Below, one piece after another: positions 1 to 8,363 of a stretch of 26,377 bases of DNA (positions are counted from its first letter, which is position 1; each line of letters begins with the position of its first letter). Made by a program: the position numbers and the translations under genes. This stretch comes from JAJYSO01 sp964451785 (GTDB lineage Bacteria > Bacteroidota > Bacteroidia > Flavobacteriales > Flavobacteriaceae). The stretch lies in the NCBI GenBank assembly GCA_964451785.1, contig CAYVJG010000039.1, forward strand, positions 1 to 26,377, read 5' to 3'. The notes under the pieces were generated by a model. The model was not told the origin of the DNA. It saw nothing but the letters and a program-made list of their open reading frames with translations, and ran no database searches.

Positions 1-54
1 AATCTAAAAACAAAAAAGAGCACTTCCTAGTAGAAAAACTTCTAAATTATACTA

Positions 55-216
55 ATACGGGAGTGACATTCAAAATGGACCAATCTTCCTGTTAAAATTA
101 CAAATCTCTGCGTTATAAATGCTCGTCATAGCTATGGCTATGCCTGTGCTTTTTGCCTTGACCTTTGAAATTTTAACGACAAAATATTTAGTCTATTTTA
201 AAAATCATTTCCGTAT
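55..216 (+). mobile_element. MITE-like repeat, copy 1 (162 bp)
   Basis: This 162-bp unit recurs as a reverse complement at 21732-21893 with only two differences by eye. Its ends are imperfect terminal inverted repeats: the left end starts ATACGGGAGTGA and the right end finishes TCATTTCCGTAT, and similarity between the arms continues for roughly 50 bp. The centre contains a small palindrome, CATAGC-TATG-GCTATG (127-142). It encodes no transposase. Both full copies are flanked by TA on the left and AA on the right, so a target duplication cannot be separated from the element end. It resembles a non-autonomous MITE or a REP-like structured repeat; which of these is inference. Confidence 0.75.
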
Positions 217-406
217 AAAAACTACTAAAGGTTAAAGAAGGTAGGCTTTGTATTTTTTGAGTGGAGCAACTTATAGACTGAGGATTTTCTTTTTTCAGCA
301 CTTGTTGTAATTCAAAATTATGAGGAAGGAATATTCGAGATAAACTCATTAAGATTAGCACATTTTTTACTTGCCCATTATGCCTACAAAATAATTCTAA
401 TCGACA

Positions 407-440
407 TAAGACTAGAGTATGTTTTTAGCCTCTAGTCTTA
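407..440 (-). terminator. Candidate terminator of the AlbA_2/S1-like gene
   Basis: TAAGACTAGAG (407-417) and CTCTAGTCTTA (430-440) form an 11-bp perfect stem with a 12-nt loop, 23 bp past the stop of the minus-strand gene. The minus-strand sequence after the stem is only moderately T-rich, so termination is plausible rather than certain. Confidence 0.5.
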
Positions 441-462
441 GTGATTTATAAACAGATTTACT

Positions 463-3400
463 TTAAGAGAGTGTATCGTCGGTTAGGTGCACACGATGTT
501 GTTTGAGTCGTGCCATTAACTCTTTAAAAAGCAAGTTGTCAGGGTTGATTTCTGTTCCCAAACCTTTTCTGTATTTACTTCTAAAGGTATCAAAGGTAGT
601 TGGCAATCGGTCAGAATATTGCATTTCTACAATTTCATCAAAATCATCTTGCACGATACAATTGCCTTTAAGGCCAATAATGCGGTGTTCAGAAATTTCG
701 TTGACATCGTATATTTTTAAATAGGTTTTCAGGTCTTTTTTTACTAAGACAATCAGGTCAGAGTCTTGTTTAGCGGTGTAAGCTTTGATGAGTTGGCCAT
801 AATCGCTAAGGGCATTCATATAATGCTTGTTAAATGAACGATTGAGCAAGCTACGCATTTCAACTTTGTTGATACAAGCGTTGTCATAACACAATAAAAC
901 ATGACCTGACTTAAAAGATTCAGGAATAGGGAGTTTAACCAAATAAGGCGAATCGAGTTCTTGCAGAGACAACATATAAGTGTTGTCTTCAAAAATATAG
1001 AGATTAGCCAAAAGATCTTCTTCACTGATGTTTGCAGAGCTGTGAGTTGATTTTTGATGCGGTTGTGCTGCAATACCTATGCTTGTAGGCTTTGTTGCAT
1101 TTTCTTTAGCTTCTACACGTTCGGCAGGCGAACTGTATTGCGCTTGTGCTTTACGGCTAATAAAATCTACAATGTCAGTTCCTTTTAGGATGCGCGTTTG
1201 CACACCTTGACGTTGAAAAAACTCATTCTTAAATGGCACTGGTTTGTCGTATGCCGGAATGACAATCTCTAAGTAATTTTTATTTCCTGAGCGTAGGAAT
1301 TTAAAGTCTAGAAGAGCATTAATTTCTTTAGGAAATGCAGCCACTAGAGTCGATTGGATATGGTTTTGATACTGGTCAAGAGAAGTGATATTTGAGGTGT
1401 AATTCAAATCTTCTTTCAGTCCTATAATTTCTCCGGCATCATTGACACCTATAAAAAGAGAGCCCCCATCATAGGCATTTAAAAATCCGGCAATAGTGCG
1501 CAAAATAACATCTTGCTGTGGCGTATCAGAAGCTGAATAGAAAAAGGATGATTTAAATTCTTTGGTTTTACTCTCTGATCCCAGGTTGGTAACCGGTTTT
1601 TTCTTAACGGGTTCTTCTTCTTTATGGTCAAATAAGACCGCTTCAAATTCTTTAGAGAAGTTGACATCTTTTTTGAGTATTAAGCTGCAAAATTCATTGA
1701 TGATTAATTTTTTGATGTAAGTAGAGCTGCGTTTCCTGGTGTCTAAAGGCGCCAATAAATTATGTGATTCAATGAGTTTTTTAAGGCGATAGAAGCGCGA
1801 ATTTTGACCTATATTAATTGGCACTTCTAAATATTCATTGTTGAGGTTGACAAATTCGAGCATAGAAAACGCTAAAGCATCTGCTTTAAGTTCGCTTGAA
1901 TCGGCCTGCTCTTCTTGTTGAATAGCTAGAGTTTCAAGCAATTCAAAATCGCCTGTAACTTGTAGTTTGATGACCGCTCCTAAGTTATTGAGCTTGGTGT
2001 TGTAGAGGTAAGATTTACTACTCTTAGCAATGCCGGCAATATTGATGATAAAGAAATAATGCAGTGCTAAATCTTTTGAATCTGAAAGGTAATTGAGGCG
2101 TTGCTCTAAGCAATTCATCAACAATAAACTGCGTCCTCGTATTGATTCGTCAAAATGAATTTCTTGATTGGCAATGCCGAGCGTGTTGATGCCGGTGATT
2201 AAATCGAGCACATCATCGTCAAGTTGCGCCGGAAGGCCTTTAATTCGTCTAGGTTCTTCAAGTAATCCGGCAGTGATAAGGTATTGCCTAAATAATTGTT
2301 TTAGATTGCCTTTAAAAATAGATCCGGATAAGGCAAAATTATCTACTTCATAATCGTGAAAATCATAATTATAGCCTGATATATGCAGGTCTAAAACATC
2401 GCCTTCACGATATAATTTACTTTGTATAAATACAGGAAGTCCTTCTTCAGTGATTAAATAAACTCTATTCTTGTAAACTCTGACAACCTTGCCGATAGTA
2501 TTTCGACGTTTTTGAAGGCGTTTTGTAGCGTAATCTTCAAGAATGCGCTCAGGTGAAATGTGAATGCGTTCATCTTCAATACCGGTGATATAAAAATTAA
2601 TTCTATCGTTTTTGCGAATGTAATCGGCAATGTTTAAAAACACTTTTATCTGATGAAAACTGTTGACGTGTAGCAAGGTGTCTATATAACTGCCCTCAAC
2701 AAAAGTGCGTAAGTAACAATAAGTTTCGTGTTTGCCGACTGATTTTATACGTCCGGAGAAAGTTTGATTAAACAATTGAGCCGTAGGCTCAAGACTATCG
2801 CTTTTGCGAAAATTTAGAGCTTTGGATATGGGTACTAAAGCGGTATTGACATCGTCTTCTTCCTGAATTTGGTCAGTTTCAAAGCAAGATTCTATATAGA
2901 GATCAAAATCTTCTAATTGAGCTATGGTATTAGCGGTATGATCATCATTTAATTGACCCATCAAATTTTTAGGAATGAAATGCAAACCGCTGTTTTGGTA
3001 ATAGGCTATTCCGGCACGTAAATAGAAGCTTTCTTCTTGACTGTTATAGATAGAGATTTCTTTGATAGCATCAATGTCTAACGCTAAAATATTGTCGTGT
3101 TTTAAAACATTTGGATTTATAAATCCTTGTTTTGCAATCATTTGTATAGCTAAGTCGAGATAGGCTTTGTCATTGTAAAAAATGGTGAGACAACGCAGTA
3201 AATTGACTGATGAGATAGAGGCTTTATAAAAGTTTTGATCTAAAACCGAAAATATGATTAATAAATATTGATTGCGAATTAACAGCTTTAAATCTCCTTT
3301 ATTGTCTTCAGGATTGACCGGTATATTTTCATCTAAAACTTTGTCACGCACACGCCAAATTTTTGATTCAACAGACTGAATATACACCCAGCGTTCATCA

Positions 3401-4896
3401 TCTGAAATAAACCCGTGTTTAAGCAAGAGCATGACGGCACTATACAAATTGTCGTCTTCAGAATCGGCTGAAAAATATTGCGAAATGTTGACTAAAGCTT
3501 TGAGTAGGGCGCGTGTTTTTTTGTTGAGGTAGGGAGAAAGCGATAACTTGGCTTTTACATCACGCAAAAACTCTTGGTCTTTATCTTCGAGATATAAATC
3601 AATGGCCTGACGTCTTTCACTGAGTTGTTCAATTTTGTGTTCTGCCTTTTGAATGATATCCTCGCGTTTAAAACTACTGAAATTGCGCAAATAATCAGAG
3701 CCTTCTAAAATCCATCGCTCCATTTTGATATAGATATCAATCAGAGTTTTAGCTTCTTCGTATTCGCCCTCATTAAGTTTTGCAAATATCTGATGGTCTA
3801 AAACTGTCAGATAAGAGAATACCCATAAATTTTCGCCATCGGTATATTGTGAAATATACGAGCGCTCCTGTTCTTCTGAAAGGTCATCATCGTCATCATC
3901 ATCAATACCGAGGTTAAAAAAGTAAGTCTCTTCTTGTTGTGCGTAGCCAATGGCTTCAAAAACAGCTTTGACATCGTAGTTGGATTGATTCCATTCTAAA
4001 ATTTCACAAACCAAATCAAGATAACCGCGATTACTTATTTTAAGCACATACAATTCTACAGAATCACCAACATTAAGCTGGTTCATATCGCTGCTAAACG
4101 TCAAATCATTTTCGGGATAATAATGATTATACATGCCGTGTGCATCGCGCAAAGCCCAATAAGATACCCCGGTTTCTGAATTGTGCAGCTGCTGTGTGAT
4201 TTCAAAATGATATTTTTTGCCTTCCTCAAAAATATGGGTCACCACATAATAACGCGTTAAGCGTAAACTGACATTGGTGTTACGTTTATAATAACCCAAA
4301 CTTACCGGCAATTCATCATCTAAATCAATGTGATCAATGATGTGCGGAATGTGGATGTGATAATTATTAGCCTTATAATTTAAAATCGCAAACCGGTGAT
4401 TGTTTTTATTGATGTAGGTTTTTACGACGGGAAGTGTGTACACCTTTTTTTCTTCAAAAGGCGAATAGTCTGTTGAGAAATCAAAATTAGACTCGTTGGT
4501 ATCAAATGATTTATTGGTAAACTTTAGCCGATTGCGATCTAAATCTATTTTGTAAATCTCTAAGTCAATTTCATCATCATCTTCGTGTTCTAAAAAACTC
4601 AGGGGCAAGTGGTAGTGTAATCCACGATGATTAGACACGACAATTTTTTCGTTGTCCTTGCTTATAATTTCAAATTTGTAAGTTTTCCCTTCTTCATATA
4701 GGTTTAAGACGCTGTATTCAAATCGGATATTGTTGTTGTAAATATTGACGCTTTTTTCAAAGAGATAAAATTCATCACCAACTTGATGATCTAAAATAAA
4801 ACAGCGATGTTCAGTTTCGTTAATGAGGTCAAAGACCCAGCAATAGTTATCAGCTACAGACTGTAATCGGTAGCGACGGTGTTTTGGATGTTGCAT
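463..4896 (-). CDS. Large S1-like/AlbA_2 (Schlafen-type) domain protein
   Basis: The product has 1477 residues and no signal peptide or membrane segment, so it is probably cytoplasmic. The N-terminal ~340 residues contain repeated beta-rich units with 'YEEGKTYKFEI' and 'FEEGKKYHFEI' starts and 'GDSVELYVLKI' ends, reminiscent of S1/cold-shock OB-folds. A helical part follows, with a poly-Asp run (IDDDDDDDLSEE, near residue 335). A second pair of S1-like units lies around 710-880 (GRIKSVGKHETYCYL; GKVVRVYKNRVYLITEEG). Residues ~1105-1245 match an AlbA_2 (PF04326) domain: ESKTKEFKSSF, then AGFLNAYDGGSLFIGVND, then ending near GVQTRILKGTDIVDFI. The C-terminal ~200 residues are not recognised. AlbA_2/Schlafen proteins bind or cleave nucleic acid, and some act in defence or stress responses; an RNA-targeting role here is inference. 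It stands alone on its strand, next to a MITE copy. Confidence 0.7.
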   Translation of the reverse strand: MQHPKHRRYRLQSVADNYCWVFDLINETEHRCFILDHQVGDEFYLFEKSVNIYNNNIRFEYSVLNLYEEGKTYKFEIISKDNEKIVVSNHRGLHYHLPLSFLEHEDDDEIDLEIYKIDLDRNRLKFTNKSFDTNESNFDFSTDYSPFEEKKVYTLPVVKTYINKNNHRFAILNYKANNYHIHIPHIIDHIDLDDELPVSLGYYKRNTNVSLRLTRYYVVTHIFEEGKKYHFEITQQLHNSETGVSYWALRDAHGMYNHYYPENDLTFSSDMNQLNVGDSVELYVLKISNRGYLDLVCEILEWNQSNYDVKAVFEAIGYAQQEETYFFNLGIDDDDDDDLSEEQERSYISQYTDGENLWVFSYLTVLDHQIFAKLNEGEYEEAKTLIDIYIKMERWILEGSDYLRNFSSFKREDIIQKAEHKIEQLSERRQAIDLYLEDKDQEFLRDVKAKLSLSPYLNKKTRALLKALVNISQYFSADSEDDNLYSAVMLLLKHGFISDDERWVYIQSVESKIWRVRDKVLDENIPVNPEDNKGDLKLLIRNQYLLIIFSVLDQNFYKASISSVNLLRCLTIFYNDKAYLDLAIQMIAKQGFINPNVLKHDNILALDIDAIKEISIYNSQEESFYLRAGIAYYQNSGLHFIPKNLMGQLNDDHTANTIAQLEDFDLYIESCFETDQIQEEDDVNTALVPISKALNFRKSDSLEPTAQLFNQTFSGRIKSVGKHETYCYLRTFVEGSYIDTLLHVNSFHQIKVFLNIADYIRKNDRINFYITGIEDERIHISPERILEDYATKRLQKRRNTIGKVVRVYKNRVYLITEEGLPVFIQSKLYREGDVLDLHISGYNYDFHDYEVDNFALSGSIFKGNLKQLFRQYLITAGLLEEPRRIKGLPAQLDDDVLDLITGINTLGIANQEIHFDESIRGRSLLLMNCLEQRLNYLSDSKDLALHYFFIINIAGIAKSSKSYLYNTKLNNLGAVIKLQVTGDFELLETLAIQQEEQADSSELKADALAFSMLEFVNLNNEYLEVPINIGQNSRFYRLKKLIESHNLLAPLDTRKRSSTYIKKLIINEFCSLILKKDVNFSKEFEAVLFDHKEEEPVKKKPVTNLGSESKTKEFKSSFFYSASDTPQQDVILRTIAGFLNAYDGGSLFIGVNDAGEIIGLKEDLNYTSNITSLDQYQNHIQSTLVAAFPKEINALLDFKFLRSGNKNYLEIVIPAYDKPVPFKNEFFQRQGVQTRILKGTDIVDFISRKAQAQYSSPAERVEAKENATKPTSIGIAAQPHQKSTHSSANISEEDLLANLYIFEDNTYMLSLQELDSPYLVKLPIPESFKSGHVLLCYDNACINKVEMRSLLNRSFNKHYMNALSDYGQLIKAYTAKQDSDLIVLVKKDLKTYLKIYDVNEISEHRIIGLKGNCIVQDDFDEIVEMQYSDRLPTTFDTFRSKYRKGLGTEINPDNLLFKELMARLKQHRVHLTDDTLS

Positions 4897-5510
4897 TAAT
4901 AATTAGGTTTAAACAACTGTTCATCTTTAGTAAAATTTAGCTTGCTCTAGATTGAGACTTTACAATTCAACACGTTTTATATCAAATAAAATTTGTTTTA
5001 ACCATGTGTAAAAATGTGCCGTGTTATGGTGTTGAAAATAAAGTAAAAACAGACTATTAAGCTAATAATCAGTTGATTGATTACTTTTAATAGCTTCGTT
5101 ATCAGAGCTTTCTACAACAAATATACTATATTTATTCGAGAGATAAAATATTTTTAAGCAGTTCTATTTTTAGGGCAAACCTTTCAGAATTCCACTTAAT
5201 TGCAATCGATTTTTGCAATTATATTTGAACTTAATATTTTTTTTGTACATTCGACAAGTATATGAATTTTGTCCCTATGAGGACAATTCCTTATGTCCAT
5301 TAGCTCTAAGAGTTTTGATATATGTGCTACAATTACGATGTGATATATTAAATTAAAAAGGAATTTTTATAATAGGAGTTATATTGTTGGTTAAAATAAC
5401 GATTTATTGTTAAATATTATAAAAATGACTTGGTAGGGTTTTTAGAATATTGGAATTTTGTTTAAAATTGAACTCAAATAAAGAGTTTAAAACTAACTAA
5501 ATCAATAATT
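4897..5510. other. 614-bp divergent intergenic region
   Basis: This AT-rich region separates the minus-strand AlbA_2 gene from the plus-strand DUF4168 gene and must hold both promoters, but I cannot assign either with confidence. A 9-bp perfect inverted repeat, TAATTGCAA / TTGCAATTA (5197-5205 and 5213-5221), and a shorter one, TTGTCC / GGACAA (5269-5274 and 5281-5286), are the only structures that stand out. No small ORF with a believable start was found. Confidence 0.5.
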
Positions 5511-6032
5511 ATGATTACATTGAAAAGATTGAAAACAGCAGCTTTATGTGTTGCTTTAATGGGAGGAGTATCTACAACGTTTGCTCAAACAGTACCACAA
5601 ACACCGGTGCAAACTGAGCAAGCTAAAAAAATCGACGTTAAAGACTCAGAGCTTGAAGAATTTGCCAATATCTTTCAACAAGTGATGCAGAAAAATCAAG
5701 AAGCTCAACAAGAAATGATGGCGGTTATCAAAAAAGAAGGCATGACCACTCAACGTTATATCGAGTTGCGTAAAGCTGAAGCTGCACCTGAACAATCAAC
5801 TGCCGCTAAAGCAACTGGTGAGGAAAAAACTCAAAAGAAAGCTATTGACGCTGAAATTGAAAAGTTACAGCCTAAATATGAAAAAGAATTTGACGCTATT
5901 GTTAAGGATAGTAAATTAGGGGCTGATCGCTATGAAGAAATAGCTACAGCTATTCGTTACGACCAAGATTTGCAACAACGTGTGCAAAAAATCCTTATTG
6001 CTAAATCAGCTAGTCAAGTTTCAGGTCAATAA
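5511..6032 (+). CDS. Secreted DUF4168 domain protein
   Basis: The 173-residue product starts with a clear signal peptide: a Lys/Arg-rich start, the hydrophobic stretch AALCVALMGGVSTTFA, and cleavage likely after FAQ. The mature part is almost entirely charged alpha helix, with repeated Lys/Glu/Gln. It has the DUF4168 layout: an N-terminal helix around DSELEEFANIFQQVMQKNQ, a Gln/Ala-rich linker, and a final helix with the RYEEIATAIRYDQDLQQRVQKIL pattern. The family's biochemical role is unknown; members are exported and probably periplasmic. The gene is monocistronic, with a strong hairpin terminator about 30 bp past its stop. Confidence 0.8.
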   Translation: MITLKRLKTAALCVALMGGVSTTFAQTVPQTPVQTEQAKKIDVKDSELEEFANIFQQVMQKNQEAQQEMMAVIKKEGMTTQRYIELRKAEAAPEQSTAAKATGEEKTQKKAIDAEIEKLQPKYEKEFDAIVKDSKLGADRYEEIATAIRYDQDLQQRVQKILIAKSASQVSGQ

Positions 6033-6060
6033 TAATTTAGGATTAAAAGAAATTGATAAA

Positions 6061-6099
6061 GCGACTTACAGCGTTCAAAGGCTGTAAGTCGCTTTTTTT
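6061..6099 (+). terminator. Intrinsic terminator of the DUF4168 gene
   Basis: GCGACTTACAGC (6061-6072) and GCTGTAAGTCGC (6081-6092) form a perfect 12-bp stem with an 8-nt loop, followed directly by seven T residues. Confidence 0.9.
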
Positions 6100-6136
6100 A
6101 CTTTGTATTCAAAGATTTATATTCGTTAAATTTTCT

Positions 6137-6144
6137 TATTTTTG
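6137..6144 (+). promoter_or_regulatory. Bacteroidota -7 box (TAnnTTTG) for the GNAT-like gene
   Basis: TATTTTTG fits the flavobacterial -7 consensus TAnnTTTG exactly and lies 20 bp before the TTG start, after the upstream terminator. A well-spaced -33 TTTG is not obvious. Confidence 0.5.
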
Positions 6145-6164
6145 TGACTTAAAAGCTCAATAAT

Positions 6165-6770
6165 TTGGATAAACAACGCGTCATTCGTTGTGTTGCAGAT
6201 GTTTTAAAAGAAACACCTTCAGCACAAGATATAGTGAAAAAAGGAGGAAATCGCGATAAGCGATTTGTGTATTTAGCTACTCATATGGTAGAGAAAGCTA
6301 TTGAAAAAGATGCTCTGCTCACTCAAGAAGGTGAGTCTGGAGGCTTAGGGGTTGCCATATTGTTGAGAACAAGTGCTAAGGAGAAAAATTTCTGGAAAGA
6401 ATTAGGCGAAAATTTAAATTTAGTCAAAAATGTGACTGGCGTAAAAAACGCCCTGAAAATTCTAAAGGAACAAAATTATATAGCCGAACAACGTCCTAAA
6501 AAAGGAGAATATCTATACGCTTGGTTTTGGGGAATCGACCTCGAAGGCCGCGGTCCTGATACGCACATTGCCTCTAATATGAAAAACCAAATGGTCAAAA
6601 TTAGTGAAGAGTCTAAATTGACTATTTATTCTGAAACACGTTTGCGTACCAACGCTATAGTCTATCAACGTTATCGTTTTGAAAATTTCCACACCTGGAA
6701 ACAACCTGGTGGAAGCACCATGTGGTTTTTGCGCTATGTGCCTAAAAGTTATAATGGCGAAAACGACTAA
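6165..6770 (+). CDS. GNAT-like protein with TTG start
   Basis: The product has 201 residues. The TTG start is forced: a TAA stop lies 15 bp upstream in frame and the first internal Met is about 40 residues in. The middle reads like a GNAT acyltransferase core: a strand-rich YLYAWFWGIDLEGRG segment, then GRGPDTHIASNMKNQM in the place of the acetyl-CoA loop and helix, then IYSETRLRTNAIVYQRYRFENFHTW, which resembles the GNAT 'E-T...N...Y-x-x-x-G-F' block, with Arg where the usual Gly stands. The fold call rests on this pattern only, and the acetyl-CoA loop is degenerate, so substrate and activity are unknown. It is followed after 55 bp by the DsbA-family gene and may be cotranscribed with it. 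Confidence 0.65.
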   Translation: MDKQRVIRCVADVLKETPSAQDIVKKGGNRDKRFVYLATHMVEKAIEKDALLTQEGESGGLGVAILLRTSAKEKNFWKELGENLNLVKNVTGVKNALKILKEQNYIAEQRPKKGEYLYAWFWGIDLEGRGPDTHIASNMKNQMVKISEESKLTIYSETRLRTNAIVYQRYRFENFHTWKQPGGSTMWFLRYVPKSYNGEND

Positions 6771-6825
6771 ATTGTCGTTTTAAACTAGCCTTGTCCCCTT
6801 GTGTGTTTTACCTTTAAAATTACGA

Positions 6826-7518
6826 ATGATGATAGTCGATATTTGGTCTGATGTGCGTTGTCCCTTTTGTTACATAGGCAAACGTAAATTTGAGCAAGCA
6901 TTAGCGCAGTTTGAACAGCGTCAGTCTGTGCAAGTGCACTGGCATAGCTTTGAGCTCGATCCACAACTTAAAACTCAACCTGCATTGAGCAGTATTCAAC
7001 ATCTAGCAACTCAAAAAGGAATTACTGAGACTCAAGCTGAGCAAATGGTCGGCGCCGCAGTGTCTATGGGACAAGAAATTGGAGTGCAGTTTAATTTTTC
7101 AAAAGCCGTAGTGGCTAATTCATTTCACGCCCATCGTCTTATTCAGTTGGCAAAGCGAAATGGACTGGGCGATGCGGTAGAAGAAGCTTTGTTTAAAGCG
7201 CACTTTGAAGAAGGCATCAATATCGATGACAAACCGGCTTTGCGCCGTATAGGTGAGACTATAGGGTTGAAAACGGAAGAGTTAGATCGTGTTTTGTTTA
7301 CTGATGCTTATGCACAAGATGTCCGTCAAGATGAACGCGATGCACACCGAATTGGCGTTCGTGGAGTTCCTTTTTTTGTATTTAATAATCGCTATGCACT
7401 ATCTGGAGCGCAACCTAGTGAAACCTTTTTAGAAGTCTTGCAAAAAACTTGGCAAGAAATTCAGCCTTCAAAGCAAAATGAGGGTTCATCGTGTGATGTC
7501 GAAGGCTGTTGTGACTGA
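6826..7518 (+). CDS. DsbA-family (FrnE-like) thiol oxidoreductase
   Basis: From the ATG at 6826 the product has 230 residues; an upstream in-frame TTG at 6799 would add nine poorly fitting residues, so the ATG is preferred. The start MMIVDIWSDVRCPFCYIGKRKFE is typical of cytoplasmic FrnE/2-hydroxychromene-2-carboxylate-isomerase-like DsbA proteins, with a CPFC redox pair at residues 12-15. A helical insert follows, then the cis-Pro loop GVRGVPFFVFNNRYALSGAQP. The tail is Cys-rich (SSCDVEGCCD), as in several FrnE homologues that carry an extra C-terminal thiol pair. There is no signal peptide, so a cytoplasmic thiol-disulfide or oxidative-stress role is likely; the exact substrate cannot be read. 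Confidence 0.88.
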   Translation: MMIVDIWSDVRCPFCYIGKRKFEQALAQFEQRQSVQVHWHSFELDPQLKTQPALSSIQHLATQKGITETQAEQMVGAAVSMGQEIGVQFNFSKAVVANSFHAHRLIQLAKRNGLGDAVEEALFKAHFEEGINIDDKPALRRIGETIGLKTEELDRVLFTDAYAQDVRQDERDAHRIGVRGVPFFVFNNRYALSGAQPSETFLEVLQKTWQEIQPSKQNEGSSCDVEGCCD

Positions 7519-7571
7519 AAATAGAATTTTACAGAACATATAATCATAAGTGAAGTGATTTAAAATAGAAG

Positions 7572-7598
7572 AAAGAAGTTGTTGAACCTCTTTTTTTT
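7572..7598 (+). terminator. Probable terminator of the DsbA-family gene
   Basis: AAAGAAGTT (7572-7580) and AACCTCTTT (7585-7593) pair with one mismatch around a GTTG loop, within a run of eight T residues (7591-7598). Confidence 0.5.
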
Positions 7599-7691
7599 AT
7601 GTCCGTAAATTTCTGCAAAGTGCCGCTTGGTTATTGTCGAATAATTCCTTTTTCGGTTTTTACAAAATGGGTATCTTGCGCGGCGTATTAA

Positions 7692-8363
7692 ATGAAATTT
7701 ATGACTAAATTAGAATTGGCTTGCTTTAATGAATCAGCTGCTTTAATAGCGGCTAAAGCTGGCGTTGACCGTATTGAACTTTGTGAAAATTACAACTTAG
7801 GCGGCGTGAGCCCTTCAGTAACTCTATTACAAAATTTAAAAGCTCAAACTTCTACTTTAATCAATGTTATGGTTAGACCACGTGGCGGTGATTTTTGCTA
7901 TTCAGCGGCCGAATTTGAACAAATGAAAACTGATTTGATACAGCTGAAAGCCGCAGGGGCTGATGGGTTTGTATTTGGTATGCTGACTGCCGATCAAAAA
8001 GTAGATGGTGAACGCAATCAAATTTTAGTCGATTTAGCTGAAGGATTACCTTGTACTTTTCACCGTGCTTTCGACGCTATCGAAGACAAATCTACGGCGC
8101 TTGAAGAAGTGATTTCCTGCGGGTTTAAAACCATTCTAACTTCAGGCGGTGAGCATCCTGCTGTTCAGGGTTTAGAAACACTCAAAGCCTTAAAACAACA
8201 GGCACAAGATCGCTTGTGTATCCTTGTTGGAGGTGGCGTACGTGCGCATAATGTTGAGCAGTTTACAACTGATTTTGATTATGTACATTCGGCTTGCGTA
8301 CTAGCCGGGACCGAACAAATCGATCTGACTGAACTCCAAGCACTTCAAGCTAAATTGCACTAA
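7692..8363 (+). CDS. cutC: CutC family protein
   Basis: The 223-residue product spans the usual length of the CutC TIM-barrel family. Landmarks are LELACFNESAALIAAKAGVDRIELCENYNLGG at the start, then NVMVRPRGGDFCYS, GADGFVFGMLTADQKVD, CTFHRAFDAIED, ILTSGGEHPAVQG and CILVGGGVRAHNV near the end. CutC was named for copper homeostasis in E. coli, but its enzymatic role is not settled. The ATG at 7692 and a second at 7701 are both possible starts. A weak -7-like TATCTTGC (7672-7679) lies 12 bp upstream. The gene appears monocistronic. Confidence 0.92.
   Translation: MKFMTKLELACFNESAALIAAKAGVDRIELCENYNLGGVSPSVTLLQNLKAQTSTLINVMVRPRGGDFCYSAAEFEQMKTDLIQLKAAGADGFVFGMLTADQKVDGERNQILVDLAEGLPCTFHRAFDAIEDKSTALEEVISCGFKTILTSGGEHPAVQGLETLKALKQQAQDRLCILVGGGVRAHNVEQFTTDFDYVHSACVLAGTEQIDLTELQALQAKLH

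Larger units (their letters stand above)
1..462. other. Non-coding region downstream of the 1477-residue gene
   Basis: I see no credible gene here. The stretch holds a 162-bp MITE-like element (55-216), an AT-rich spacer (about 217-390), one copy of the dispersed motif ATAATTCTAATCGACATAA (391-409) and an 11-bp-stem hairpin (407-440) just past the stop of the minus-strand gene. The first 54 bases show nothing recognisable. Confidence 0.6.
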
